A DNA stretch of 64,000 bases, from assembly GCA_031771865.1 (NCBI GenBank), contig JASISA010000025.1:1550001-1614000 (forward strand), read 5' to 3'. The stretch is from Nothophaeocryptopus gaeumannii. Lineage: Eukaryota; Ascomycota; Dothideomycetes; Mycosphaerellales; Mycosphaerellaceae. The notes beneath the pieces are model-generated. The model saw nothing but the letters and a program-made list of their open reading frames with translations. It did no database searches and was not told where the DNA came from. Positions 32,087 to 44,104 of this stretch are shown piece by piece; positions within the stretch are counted from its first letter, which is position 1, and the number at the start of each line of letters is the position of its first letter. The position numbers and the translations under genes were made by a program.

Positions 32087-33111
32087 ATGCCTGGATTCGC
32101 TGACACCCAGCTTGAGCCCGTCAAGCTCATCAGCCTTGAGGGTGAGTTGCTCCAATTCCTACAGTTCAGCTCAGCTCTGTGTCAATGGCGGAGGCGACGA
32201 GGTTAGAAGATGAATGTATTGCAACCTTCGTGACCATTGGAATGATCACAACACAGCTACTTTGGAGACCGTCTGATAAGTCTTGAGAGCTGGCTCAGAA
32301 TTTGAAGAGGAAGAGAAGCCAGCTCTCAGGAAGGAATACCTCAAATTGCTCAAAGACCTCAGCTTTCAAGGAACTTCAAGTCCATCCGACTGACCACAAT
32401 GCTTCTGCAGAAATGCAAGGCTGCATGGCCGCCGTCTATGAATGGGCCGACAGCTACGACAGCAAAGATTGGAAGCGTCTCGAGAAATGCATCGCCCCAA
32501 CCCTCCGCATCGACTACCGCTCCTTCCTCAACAAGCTCTGGGAAGAGATGCCCGCCGACGAATTCGTCAAGATGGCCTCTGACCCAAACGTCCTTGGTGA
32601 CCCAACCCTCAAGACACAGCACTTTATCGGCGGGACGAAGTGGGAGAAGGTGTCAGATGTGCGTATTTCCGAACTTCGCACTCAGTCATTCGTAGTCAGC
32701 CAGCGTTGGATAGACACCCCTCTGACATGCATACTGTGTTTCTAGGACGAAATCATCGGCTACCACCAACTCCGCGTCCCTCACCAAAAATACACCGACT
32801 CCTCCCTCACCAAAGTCGCCGTAAAAGGCCACGCCCACTCCTTCAACACCCACTGGTACAAAAAAGTAAACGGCGTCTGGAAGTTCGCCGGCTTGAACCC
32901 AGACATCAGATGGTTCGAGTACGACTTCGACAAGGTATTCGCTGCTGGCCGTGATGCGCACGGAGACCAGGATGAGAAGTTGGCCGAGCAGGCTTCAGGT
33001 AGGTTCGATCAGACATTGGGCAAATGGGTAGAATCAGGGGCGGTGGAAGATCCTCTGCTTTCTCAGGCTAACGCTCTTGCGCTTGCCACAGGGATTCCTC
33101 CGGCGAAGTAG
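32087..33111 (+). CDS. Scytalone dehydratase (DHN-melanin pathway)
   Basis: Enzyme that dehydrates scytalone and vermelone in 1,8-dihydroxynaphthalene melanin synthesis. About 222 aa in three exons: 32087-32141, 32411-32658 and 32746-33111. The 269-nt first intron is long for this window. Active-site residues are all visible: Tyr and Asp in EWADSYDSKDW, Tyr in LRIDYRSF, His in TQHFIGGT, and His, Ser and Asn in KGHAHSFNTHWYKK. The end of the usual enzyme is PDIRWFEYDFDKVF. About 50 further residues follow (HGDQDEKLAEQASGRFDQ and on to GIPPAK), longer than the about 172-aa rice-blast enzyme. A GTAGGT at 33000 could be a splice donor that shortens this tail. No polyketide synthase or naphthol reductase gene is nearby. 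Confidence 0.92.
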
Positions 33112-33650
33112 AAAGTAAGCCAAACCCGACGATGCTTTATATAAGGATACATGGCTAAGGATACGCCATAGCGAGAGGAGCGCGAAGAGCTAGCTACAAG
33201 AATGTGAAGGTGTGGCTGACTGGGAACGACGGGACTTATCCTTACGCTTATGCTCTGCATTTCATGTACGTACGAATAGCTCGACAGTACAGAGAGGTAT
33301 CAGAAGAATCCCACAAGAACAATCAATCTCTCAAAGTCCGCCGGCGTTTGTCGACGTCAAGACTTCCAACACTCCATGACAGCTTTCTGAGCATTGAAAG
33401 ACATGCCGCCGAACCAACTGAGCAATTCCTCTCTTTTCTCTCCTGTCGGCTTGTCCGTCCATACCAAACCATTGCAGTACCTATGTTTGCACGACCCCAA
33501 ACGAAATGCGCATTGACTCGATCCCTTCTTGGACACTGGTACAGGATGCAAGGGCTGACCACGTACTCAGGGGTCGTCCTCTCCTGCAATAGCGTTGGAC
33601 CGCTTGCGCAGCTTCGCAAAAGAGTTAGCACATGTCTTGATAAGAATACT
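33112..33650. other. Intergenic, 0.54 kb, between convergent genes
   Basis: Shared 3' region of scytalone dehydratase and the unnamed conserved protein. A + strand frame runs from 33204 into the neighbouring gene but has no domain and is mostly a shadow of it. Confidence 0.45.
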
Positions 33651-35545
33651 TTAGAAGATCTCCATCTCCTCGTCAATATTCACCTTGTTCGCGACGGTCC
33701 TGCTTACCTTCCGCTGTGGCCTCTCTGGCTCCTTGTCCTGTTTCTCTGGCGAGCCACTGTCGTCAACATTGAGGGTCCTCAACGAGGCGCGAGTGCGCTT
33801 CTTGCCTGGAATGTCGACTGGGCTGGAAGGCGAGTGATTCTTGTCGGTGCTGTGCTCGGACGATGGTACATTCGCAGAAGCGTCAGATTGCGGATTGTTG
33901 ACGACCGAGAAGAAGTCACGATCTGTGTGAGGGTCAGCATCAGCGTCACCCGTCTCATCAGAAGACTGACTGATGCTCAGATCGATAGAGCTCTCTTTTC
34001 TGCCGCGCATAACAGCAGCTGACGCTCCGTGATTGTGAATGATCCGCCCCTCAGCATCCTCCTCAGTGCATGCCGGGAAGTCTGGGCAGTTCACGTGCAT
34101 GCTGATATCGGAGAAGTTGGACCGCGCCAAAGCACGCCGGTCAGTGTTGACCTGGCTTGCGGACATTTCCGGGCTTGGGATGCCGCTGCCTTCCCCCATC
34201 TTGCCTTTTCGAGCATGCTGTGGCAATGGTGGCGGAGGCATAGCTGGCGTAGCTGGTGGCGCCTCAACTAGACCTTCCTTGCGCTGCTGAATGATACTCA
34301 GAATTTTGTCCATCTGATCGCTCGGGAATCGTAGCTGGATATGGCCAGAATTCTCTCCGTGACCATTCTGGCTGCCTGGACGCGACGAAGTCGAGGGATG
34401 GACCATGCCGCCTGCGAGACCTGGCAGCATGTTCATGTGAGGCGGTGGCTGCATGGGCAGAGCCGAGATTGGAATGTTGGAGTAGACAGAAGTCGAGCGG
34501 CTGCTGCCCTCGCAAAGAGATTTCGCTGGTACCCCCCAAGCCGCCGGAGCGTAGAGGGTGTTTGGGTAGTCTGGAGTTGGTGGAGGAGCCGCTGGCCCAA
34601 AAGCCGGTGAGGAAGAATGGGCAGCATTAGCTTGGCTGCTGACGCTGAAGTTACGCGAATGCTGAGGAACAAAATTGAATCCTGTCCTGCCTCCAAAGCT
34701 AGGTGCCCCAAAACCAGATGCCCGCGCTGGCTGTGAAAGTGGCTGCGTGATGATACTATGCATCATCGCGTTGTTTGGCCAGGCAATGTTGGCGCTCTGA
34801 AGAAGCTCTGTGAAGTGTCAGCGGATGCGTGTTTGTCATGGCAAACGGCAGAAGCGTACCAATCGGCGCCGGCTGGAAGTTGAAGATGGCATGAGTGGTC
34901 ATGTGGAGGAAGGAGTCCTGGGAGCGAGTATCAGTTTCTGTCTGTTCAAGATCGAGGGAAGAATTGCATACGTGAGGAATCATGTAACCCTCCGAGACTA
35001 TGACCTTGATGCGACCGGTGTCGTCGGCAGCGCTCCAGCGTGGATCCGCCAAGACCTGGCGATGGAAAGGCGGAAAGCGCAAGTTACCATGCTGTCCATC
35101 CGCATCTTCGTGTACGTTGTCGAATTGAATGACCTTGGGCCAGATGACACCCTCGTCGAAGGTCTGGACACATTGGGTGACGCCATCAACAATGATGCGA
35201 ACGTGCCAAACATGCTCAGCATTTTCCGCAACGTCTAGGTGTGGCGGAGGCCCACTGAACATGAAAGGTCTTGGAGCCCATGCGTGGACTGAGACCTGAA
35301 AGGGCTCGTTCTCTTTCAAGCTTGGGATGAAGCAGGTCATCAGTGGCGCCGTAATGCTATCTGCCCTTGTAGTCAGCGGCCATCGCCTCCCTTCTTCCAT
35401 GGCGCAACTCACGTGGCGGCACGCCATTCTTGAGGAGGTTTGGGTCGCTGAGCGCGTAGCAGGTGACTCGAAACTCGCTCATGGGTATGTGGTGTCGCGG
35501 GCGCGTGCCCGGGAAGATGAGGACGTCCCAGTCGTCGTAGCGCAT
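33651..35545 (-). CDS. Conserved fungal protein of unknown function with disordered nuclear-type tail
   Basis: Four exons (35413-35545, 34972-35360, 34860-34917, 33651-34807) encode about 578 aa. All three junctions restore family-like sequence, such as PPHSITAPLMTCFIPSL and PIELLQSANIAWPNNAMM. The first 200 residues form a beta-rich domain (YDDWDVLIFPGTRPRHH, FQVSVHAWAPRPFMFSG, VRIIVDGVTQCVQTFDEG, NLRFPPFHRQVLAD, GRIKVIVSEGYMIPH). I recognise this arrangement from uncharacterised ascomycete proteins but know no assigned function. The remaining 370 residues are disordered, rich in Pro, Ser, Gln and Gly, with a basic cluster GKKRTRASLR near the end and an acidic last segment, compatible with nuclear localisation. 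The start ATG at 35545 lies directly before the conserved block. Confidence 0.75.
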
Positions 35546-36839
35546 GGTTGTTGAGAGGTTGTGATGTAGCTAGCGATGCCGAGTCTTGAAGCGTGTTCGC
35601 AAAGAATTGGTGAGATGCGGTGGGTGATGATTCGCGTGCCGGTGGTGCTCAAGTTGAGACGAGCATCGTGGGGTCCGGGCGAGAAGGAAGATTGAGTCTT
35701 CGTGGCCCGCTGTTTATCCAAGCAGGCGCGTGTTGATTCACTGATGTGGAGGAAGCCGCAACTTCATCTCGCGCCATGGCCGTTGGAAAGTGCGCTGAAG
35801 TTCGCGCCGGATGTAGAAGGCACGAGCTTCGCAGATCGGGTACAAACGGCGATCAATCCGATCGGGGAAAGAGCGAAGGTGAAGTCGCCATGACCGGTGT
35901 GGCACATTTGAGAGTCGTTTTTGTTGTCGTCGTGGTCGCCGCCGCCGCTACATAGAGCTCTTGCAGGCCAGTATTGCCCTCCATTGCTGCCGTGTTGACC
36001 TTGCAAGCTGCGACTCCATCTCGTTCACCCCTGTGCAGCTTCAGCTTTCACATGCAAATCCCAGACGCCGGTACTCACCGAGTGAAGTGAAGTCAAAGTC
36101 GGCGATCCTGCCACCAAACAGACGATGAAGGAATGTAAGAGAAGGAAACACATTCTGAAAGATCAGTTTGTCGCATAACTGCCTGTGGCCTCGGTCCCTG
36201 ATCGCTCGCACCCCTAGTCAGCCCATCCAAGCCCGTGAGAGCTATAGACAGAACAGAATCACCAAAATGACCAGCTAGCTAGTATAAAAACAGCAGGCCA
36301 CCCCGTAATCCCAGCGCGCCACGCCATGCTGCAGGCCGTTGTTAAGCTAAATGTTGATACACAGAAAGCAAACTCCTTTTCCATCTCCCTGCGGCCTATC
36401 TGCAGACGAGAGACGAAACCCGCAAAGGAAGCCAGGGGTATCGCCGAAACGCGAAATGGTCAATGTAGTCGTGGTGTAGTTATGGTCCGAGATCGTGTGG
36501 TGCCGTCTTGATGTAGAGGTGTAGCAAGTCGTGTGTTGAAGAAGTAGTGGGAAAGTCGTTGATGTCGAGGTGGATAGTAGCCGTGGCAGTGTGAGTAAGT
36601 AAGTAGTAGTAAAGAAACTTTTCTGTAATCCAGCAAATCTGACCGCCCCGTCCGTAACCGGTGATGCATGCAGTCATGCCAAGAGAGAGATCGTTCCGTG
36701 CTGTCTGAGCGTCGTTCTCGTGGGTAGTCGTAACAAACGCGATTTTGAGCATGCAGTGATAAAAGGCAGATCGTGTGAACCTTCGACCAACTCCCGCTGA
36801 AGTGCAATCTCACTCAAGGCAAATGGGACAAAAATGCGC
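35546..36839. other. Intergenic, 1.3 kb
   Basis: Contains the promoter of the unnamed conserved gene and the 3' region of the RRM gene. TATAAAAA occurs at 36283-36290 on the + strand but no convincing + strand gene follows it. Confidence 0.45.
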
Positions 36840-38280
36840 TTACTATGAACAGGTCAGCGTCCATTATGAAGCAATGGAGAGAAAAAATTGCTTACCTTCA
36901 TAGGTGCAAAGTTGCCGTATGGGTGTTGCGGAGGCATCCCCATCGACGGGTAGACTGGAGGGGGGGGCGCCGGTCGGTACGGTGTGCCAGCAGGGCCAGA
37001 GTTGTTCTGCGAACGACCCCAGCTCAACCGCACGCGCGAGTTACCGATCGGGTAGCCTTGCATTTGGTTGATGGCCATCTCGGCGGCATGTCTTTGCACG
37101 AATTGAACGAAGCCGCAGCCCTTGCCCGGTGGAATCTTCACGTAGGTGATCTCGCCGAAGCCTTGGAAGAACGAGCGCAGCTCATCTTCAGTGACGTATC
37201 CGGAGAGACCACCGACGAAGACAGTCGTGTTGTTGGGGTCGGTGAACTGGTTCATTGGCTGCGGAGCACCGTAGTAGCCCATTGGAGGTGCGCCCATCGA
37301 GTACATGCCCATGTTGGGTTGGCCACCACCACCACCACCACCACCACCAGCACCTGGCATACCGCCCATGCCTGGACCGCCAGCCTGGCCGCCCTTATTC
37401 TTTGGGGTGGCGGTCGAGATACGCATTGGTCTGTTGCCACAGTAGACGCCTTGCATCTCGTGGAGCGCCTTCTGTTGATCGCCCTCGTCCGCAAATCGCA
37501 CGAAGCCATATCCGCGAGACATGCCGGAGATTGGGTCTGACATTATCTTTGCCGACTTGCATGAGGGATACTTGTTCTGGAAGAGCGACATGAGGACATA
37601 TTCGTTGACCTCTGGGCCAAGGTCGCCGACGAAGATGGAGTACTCAGGCCCGCGGTCGTCACGGCTACGGTCTGCAAGTCCGCCACCAGACGCCCAGTTG
37701 AGCTTGAATTGCCGGTTTGAGTTTGGTATGACCTGTCCGTTGAGTTGAAGGGCGCGAGTGGCAGAGTCCGGGTTTTCGAAGTCGACGAAGCAGTATCCGG
37801 CGTTGGATCTGAAGTCACATGTCAGCTTGGCTAGACCTTCGCACAAGATCGCCATGTCAGGCGCCTCGCCAATGCGCGCTTACCCAGAAAACTTGTCGCG
37901 AATCATCTTTACATTGACCTGGTAACCCATTCCGAACCAAACGCTTCTAACGAAGTTCTCATCGATCCAAGGCTCAAGTTCACCCATCCTGTTCAATTCT
38001 CAGCTCAAGTCCAAAAGTGCGAGCCCGCTACTATACGAAATGTCCTCACTCACCATAGTGTAGTCTTTTGATCTCCGCCCTGGTTCGGACCTGGAGGACC
38101 ACCAGATTGAGGCCCGCCCTGCGGTCCGCCTGGAAACTGTCCTTGCTGTTGCGACGGGTCCATCGGCTGACCCATTGGAGTCGGCTGTTGCGTCGCACCT
38201 GGTGCTGCGCCAAATCCGCCTTGCTCTTGGCCACCTTGAGGCATCGGCTGCGCGCCGCCTTCGGGGTTTGGAAAGCTCAT
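36840..38280 (-). CDS. Three-RRM RNA-binding protein (Nam8/Csx1-like)
   Basis: RNA-binding protein of about 415 aa with three RNA-recognition motifs. Exons are 38054-38280, 37884-37988, 36896-37808 and 36840-36842. The N-terminus is Gln/Gly/Pro-rich. RRM1 begins KTTLWMGELEPWIDENFVR and includes GYCFVDFENPDSA across intron 2. RRM2 has YSIFVGDLGPEV and RGYGFVRFADEG. A glycine run (GAGGGGGGGGG) separates it from RRM3, which has TTVFVGGLSGYV and GCGFVQFVQ. Architecture and motifs match fission-yeast Csx1 and budding-yeast Nam8/Ngr1, which act in mRNA stability and splicing. The last intron (36843-36895) has a good donor, AAG|GTAAGC, and its acceptor is followed directly by TAA, so the stop may be created by splicing. 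Reading through the intron instead adds 16 residues and ends at 36854. Confidence 0.88.
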
Positions 38281-41110
38281 CGTGTCGATGTGATTGTGGT
38301 TTCGATCGCAAAATATCTCGTTGTCGTGTTGTGCTTACGTAACCGAGTTTGCTCTTGCCTGCAGCGAAACGTTAGCACATGCGCCGACCGCGCATGCGAC
38401 GGCATGTGAAGTGCAGATGGCAGACCATTGCAAAGCACATGCGCGTCGAGAGGGGACTCACTTGTGAAGACAATAAGTATGCTTGTCCGGCCGTGACTCG
38501 TGAAGCTGAGGAAAGAGGTCTCTTGCGCCGCGGGCCGTCGAATCGTTCAACCGTTACCGAGAAGGTGAAGTCGCCGCAAAGACTGTAGCTGTGCTTTTGG
38601 TTGCTCGTCGCCTAGAACTGATGATGTATCCGGTACTAATATGTCGCTGCTCGCCCGAAGTGCACAAGACGCCTTTTCGCTGAAAGTGAAGTCGCAGTGG
38701 TCGCGGAAAGAGCGTCCCTGGGAGGGATTGGGGTGTTTGCCGAAAGGGATTTTAAATCTGCAGAATGCGTGAGCATGCGTGAGCCGCGGCGACGGGGGCG
38801 AATGAAATCGTGGCCGGTTGGCGGAGGGTGTGACAGACGCAGCAAGGCGGATAGAAAGACGGGATAGAGGAGCAAAGGTTGCTCTGTGTGTCCAGCGAAC
38901 CGGGTAACCGTACTGCGCGTCTCTTGGCGAAGCTGACTATGGTAGGCGAGCCGGGCTGGTCGAGTACTGCGCTGTTGGTCGCCGTAACTCTACCTCGCCG
39001 GTGCGGTGACTGCGAGCAAGCTGTGCAAGCTGTCGAGCGACGTGCTGGGGCCGACTGGGATAGCTGATGGTGTTTTCTGACGGCGCGAATGCAGTGATGT
39101 GCGCGGATCTACACTGATCGCTTCCGGGACCCCGGCCGTGCTGAATTGGCCGTGTGCTGGAGTGGATTGCTCTCGAGGCCGCTCGGCGCAGATGCAATGG
39201 GCTGGGCAGGGGAGGTGAAAGGCAGCAGATGGGATAGGCAGAAGTGTACTTACAGTGCCGTTCTCGCGAGGAAGCAGGAGGAGGAAGTAGCCGGAACGCA
39301 GCACGAAACACCAGCAATGACGCCCCAAATGAGATGATATATCAACTGGATGTCTTTTGTGATGGAGAGGAAAGAAGAAGCAGACAGAGTAGCAGCGGAG
39401 AGACGGTTACAAGTCTAAGAGGGGGGGGTCACGGTACGGCCAAGGCGAGAAAAAGGCCTCTGCTTCCTCTGCTGGCTTGCTGCTGAGATGCTCGCTCGCG
39501 ACTGGCGCGGGGCTTTCTGAGGAGCGAAAATAAAGGCCTGGGTCTCGCTTGTCTCTCAACCTTAAGATCCGCAGAGACTCGAGCGCCCTCCGAGTGCTCC
39601 GCTCAGTCCGATGCCCACAGGCCGTCGCCCACACCCACACACGACCGTCATCAGTCACTCAACCAAGAAGTACCCAGGTACTTTCGCGTAGGCACGCGAC
39701 ACAGTGACCCCTTTGGCGGCCTGCTCTGCGACGCCGACTCGAGAAACGCTTTCTGCGACTCGTTGAGTTTCTCGGCCCAGGCACCATCATTCTGTACACG
39801 AGGCCGACGTCCTCCCACACTCCTGCTTCTGTGCCCGTATTGCCCTTGTGCTTCTTCTAGTCATGTACCTCACCCTCACCAAAACTGCATACCACATCCT
39901 GGTACGGGAGTACAGCCTGCGCTTCCGTGACGAACATTGGCAACATGAGGGCCTGCTCAAAGGGTCTGTGGTCGTTTCCGCCAATTTCACCCCTGGTCAT
40001 GGCATTGACCTTCACGCCACTCATCCTCCCGTCTGCCGCTGCATGCCTCGTGATCCAGCGCCGTGGACGCTCCAACGTTTGTCGAATGTCGTTCACGCAA
40101 GAACGACGCCGGCGAGTCGACCCTCCGAAGAGATAAGTGTAGATGGACGTATGCATAGTATCGAGCAGTGAGGTCTGACGGGCAGGGCAGAGCAGTTTAG
40201 GAAGCAGCATTAGTTCTACCCGGGGTTTAGTGCGGTTGCTACGTCTATAAGATAGCATATATAGGTATGACTAGATACCATCTGAAGGTTAGAGCTATCG
40301 ATCCGCAGAAATTTCATGAATGCAGCTCTATGGAGAAGAGCTCCCCGCCAAATTCTCACACTTTCTGTATTGTGCAGTCTTGACGATAATCCAACGCCCG
40401 AATTTCAGCAGTAATGACACTTGGCACCCTGAAACCCTCTCCTACATCTCAGAAAATACACCAGGTTGTTCAGCCCTACTCATGCCTGCCAAAGTCTGCC
40501 GAACGCAGTCCCTCGAAATCGGTAGCATCGCACGATGGGGCGGCTACGCAGCCGCGCAGCATGAAGGTACAGCGCATCAGGTAACTCACCAAGCCCTCTC
40601 GCCCATCAGACGGAGCCGACTCCCTTGAACAGCTCATCATTCCAAGCCGAGCATCGCCGTACATGCTCCTGCTTCCGACGGGGCGGATGTTGCGTGTAAG
40701 GGAACACAGGAGTGACAACCACAAAATGGTAGAAACAGTGCCCGCCTCGCAAGATAAGTAGAGAGACAATCCGACACTAGCGCAAGGTGACAGAAGGCGC
40801 GCTTACGGAAGTACGGCAGCGGCATCGGCAGGAGCAATGTCAGCAAAGGTAACGCGTACACGGACGAGAACGAAGGAGACGCGCTTTTGTTGTTGAAGAC
40901 TTTCAGGTTTTTTGGTGTTGTCTTGTTTCAGGCATGAGGTCTGTTAGGCATGTAGGGCTATCGTGATGCAGGATATTCCGTCTCGTGCGCAAAGCCTCCA
41001 ACCTCTACGTCCAAGAGAAGTAAAAAGGGAAAACATGCTCCACCAGGACGTTGCTCCACCCCGCTCTCATTGAACAACCGTCGATGTAGGTAAGGAAACA
41101 CATGGACCGA
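38281..41110. other. Gene-poor interval, 2.8 kb
   Basis: Begins with the RRM gene promoter and leader, where a short pyrimidine tract ending in CTGCAG could mark a 5' leader intron. The rest contains only short frames without domains. It ends with the 3' region of the 14-3-3 gene. Confidence 0.45.
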
Positions 41111-42132
41111 CTACTGGGCAGGCTTGGCCTCCTCGCCAGCTGGCACATCGCTGGTGTCCTTGGACTCGCCCTCGCCAGCGGCAGCCGACTCTTGGGCGGG
41201 CTCTGCCTCGGAGGAAGTCCAGAGAGTCTGTGAAGTCAGTCAGTGTTGTTCAGGGAAATGCTACTTTACTCGTCACTTACCAGGTTGTCGCGGAGTAGCT
41301 GCATGATGAGCGTGGAGTCCTTGTAGCTCTCCTCCGACAGGGTGTCGAGCTCTGTGGAAGAATCAGTCTCAAGTCCGATGATGTAGAAAGGGCGGAACAA
41401 GACATACCAGCAATAGCCTCGTCAAAGGAGGTCTTGGCCATTTGGCAGGCCTTGTCTGGGGAGTTCAGGATTTCGTAGTAGAACACGGAGAAGTTCAGCG
41501 CAAGTCCGAGGCGGATCGGGTGAGTTGGTGCCAAGTCAGTGGATGCGACCTCAGTCGCGGCCTGGTACGCCTCGAGGGACTTGTCGGCAGAAGTCTTGCG
41601 CTTGTCGCCCATGGCGAACTCGGCCAGGTAGCGGTGGTAGTCACCCTTCCTATTACGCAGGTTGTCAGCACTCCCGACCGGCGCAATTGCAGCAGCGTGG
41701 AAAGCCTTACATCTTGTGATAGAAGACCTTCGACTCGCCACTCTGGGCCGATGGAATGAGGTGCTTGTCCAAGACCTCGAGGATGTCCTCACAGATCTTT
41801 GCGAGCTCGGCCTCGATCTTCTGACGGTACTCCTTGATAAGGGTGACCTGCTGCTCGTTGCCCTTGCTCTCCTCCTTTTGCTCAATGCTAGTGACGATGC
41901 GCCAGGAAGCACGGCGGGCGCCGATGACGTTCTTGTAGGCGACGGACAGCAGATTTCGCTCCTCGACGGAGAGTTCCTGGTCGGCGGAGGCGACGGCCTT
42001 CATGTTCTCGACCATTTCTGGTGCGCAGTCAGTGACAACTGTTGCGAAACTCATGGTCGCGCAATGCTTACCCTCATAGCGCTCGGCCTGCTCAGCAAGC
42101 TTCGCGAGGTAGACGGAGTCTTCATAACCCAT
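41111..42132 (-). CDS. 14-3-3 protein
   Basis: Phosphoserine/threonine-binding adaptor of the 14-3-3 family, about 265 aa. Five exons: 42072-42132, 41711-42017, 41408-41649, 41281-41351 and 41111-41227. It opens YLAKLAEQAERYEEMVENMK and carries LSVEERNLLSVAYKNVIGARRASWR, in two overlapping family signatures (LSVEERNLLSVAYKN and GARRASWR), then KVFYHKMKGDYHRYLAEF and LGLALNFSVFYYEI. The phosphopeptide-binding Lys, Arg, Arg and Tyr are present. The end is SEESYKDSTLIMQLLRDNL and LTLWTS, followed by an acidic variable tail closing with GEEAKPAQ. The family forms dimers in cytosol and nucleus and modulates many kinases and transcription factors. Fungal genomes usually have two copies; only one is in this window. 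Confidence 0.96.
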
Positions 42133-44104
42133 TGTGAATGGCTGTGTGGTTGTTTTTGAGCGGTGGCTGTTTCAGAGGAGTCAGTGGATTGTCGTGCGCG
42201 AATGACCCGGCGATGCGTTGAGTTGGAGTGAAAAACGTCCTGCGACGTTCAAGATTGCATGTGCGTGGGTGCATGTGGAAGATCGCAAGGGTGTATAATT
42301 GTTTTGACACCCGCTGCAGCAGTCGCAGACGATGAGCAGGCGCGGTGCGGACATAATGGCAGCAGAAACTACCTTCCTGCCTGCGCGGAAGGCAGGCGGT
42401 CAGGCATGCGCAGGACGAGCACATTGCCTCATCGCCGCTGCCAGATGGCCGGATATGGAGCTCTCCGCGCATGTGTGTCCCAGTCTCATTGCACCAAAGG
42501 CCTCCTGCGACCGCTGCGTGCTGTACGTCCGGATTGCGGCGGTCTCGTGGGCGGTGCCCAACAATCGCGAGCGCGTGCAGGCTCCTTCGCGCCGTCTGTC
42601 CGATGTCTGCGCCGATAGGGATAGAAAGGGACACACTGACCTGATATTGTGGTTCGTCGAAAGAAGGAGCGAAGGCGGCGACAATGGTGAACAGGGTGGT
42701 TCAGAGATGGACGTGGAGGAGAGAGAATTGACGGAGCGAGCTAAGGGTCACGATGAATGATGTCGCGGCGGGAGCCAAGCCCAAGCGAGGAGTGTTCGCG
42801 GCGGGGCGGTCGATCTCACTACTGCTCTCTTCGTCACAACCTCGACTTCACTTCACTTCACAGCCTCAACCCCTTAAAACTTCAGGAGATCTGCTCTTGC
42901 TCCCAGACGCCTCATACATTTTCGCGACGAGCCGTTGAGACGGGCTTTTTAGGTCTCTGCTCTGTTGTCCACTCCTACTCCGGAGTAGTCGTTTGTCGTC
43001 ACGTTTCAGCTGCGGTTTATTTCGTGATACAAGAGATGCAGCCAATCACGAGCCTCAAATGGCCAAACACGCGGAAGACGCGAAGACATTCTATGCCGAC
43101 TTCACATGAAAACTTGTGCCCGTCTACTTGAGCCTCCCAGACGCCTGCCTGGACCTTTAGAATGTATTTTTGCGTCAACATAACAGAAGTTGCCTTCACA
43201 GCTCTTACTGCCGCTGTTGACAACATTCATGTCTTCATTATGCTGAAGCGAATAGCAAAGGAGGGCAGTGTGCTACTGTCCTCAAGAGCGCGCATGCTCT
43301 ACCTGCTACCTTTCGAGACTGTTCCAAGCAAGACTGCTGAGATATGTCATCAAGGACGGTGCGGCCGTCATTGGGTCGCACCCCCAAGTCCAGCACGCCG
43401 GGAATTGGAAAGCTTCCAGAGAAGGCTTCGATTACCACCTTATGGCCAGTCGCAGTATCTGGATGAGAAGCTGCACCTGACTCACGTCTGATCTCGGATG
43501 GATGCATATGCGTCCTCAGCTGCACGCTATTGCCGTCAAAGTCACTCGCCGTGAATTCTGCCTGAGGCTTCCACAACACACCCATGCCTTTGCACCAGGA
43601 CAGCTCATGCAATGTTTTGGTGGCATCTCTACCGCCATGCAAATACTTTCCAGGCCTTCGAAATGTGCATCCCATTCTTGTCGAATGTGCCAGAGCATTA
43701 TGGACCTTGCTTCCCACCATCTCGCCTCCTCTGAGTGGCTCCGAAGCTATGATCGACATATCCTGTCCTCATCCAACCTACGGTACGGTATCCTGTCTTT
43801 CGAGGACAACAACAGTCATCTTGCCACAGAGGCCACTATATCAGTATTGGTCTTTTCTGCATTTTTCAAATTCTCCTCTTCCCTCCTACAACAACTTCAC
43901 AAAGCAATTCACAAGAAAAGCTCTACTCGCAACACTTTGCTGCATCAAAACACACTCTGCTACACCACAACACACTCTATTACATCAAAGCACACTCTAC
44001 TAAATCAACACACACTCTGCTCTCAAATAGCACTTCTACCGCTCATATAACAATCTACAAGACTGAGACACCAGCTGCCAACAACCCTCACTCAAGTACC
44101 AGAA
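42133..44104. other. Gene-poor interval, 2.0 kb, divergent promoters
   Basis: Upstream of both the 14-3-3 gene and the orphan gene. No coding feature is supported. A 5 x 20-bp tandem array lies at its right end, close to the orphan start codon. Confidence 0.45.
43931..44030 (+). repeat. Tandem array of five 20-bp units in the leader of the orphan gene
   Basis: Five units of 20 bp start at 43931, 43951, 43971, 43991 and 44011. Four share the core CACACTCT followed by (G/A)(C/T)T and a CAA-rich second half; the first (AACACTTTGC...) is more diverged. The array ends 75 bp before the ATG at 44105 and is free of G on the + strand apart from a few positions. Confidence 0.85.

Noticed and set aside
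32087..33111. Melanin gene cluster around scytalone dehydratase
   Set aside because: No polyketide synthase, naphthol reductase or Cmr1-type regulator motif is seen in the window.
33204..34022. + strand frame of 272 codons
   Set aside because: Half lies opposite a well-supported gene and the rest has no domain.
36283..36290. TATAAAAA as a promoter for a + strand gene
   Set aside because: Only a 61-codon frame without features follows, so the site is probably incidental.
36845..37540. + strand frame of 231 codons with a His/Thr run
   Set aside because: Shadow of the RRM gene; the Thr run is the complement of its glycine codons.
43931..44030. Regular repeats considered as a CRISPR array
   Set aside because: Units are directly adjacent with no unique spacers and the genome is eukaryotic.
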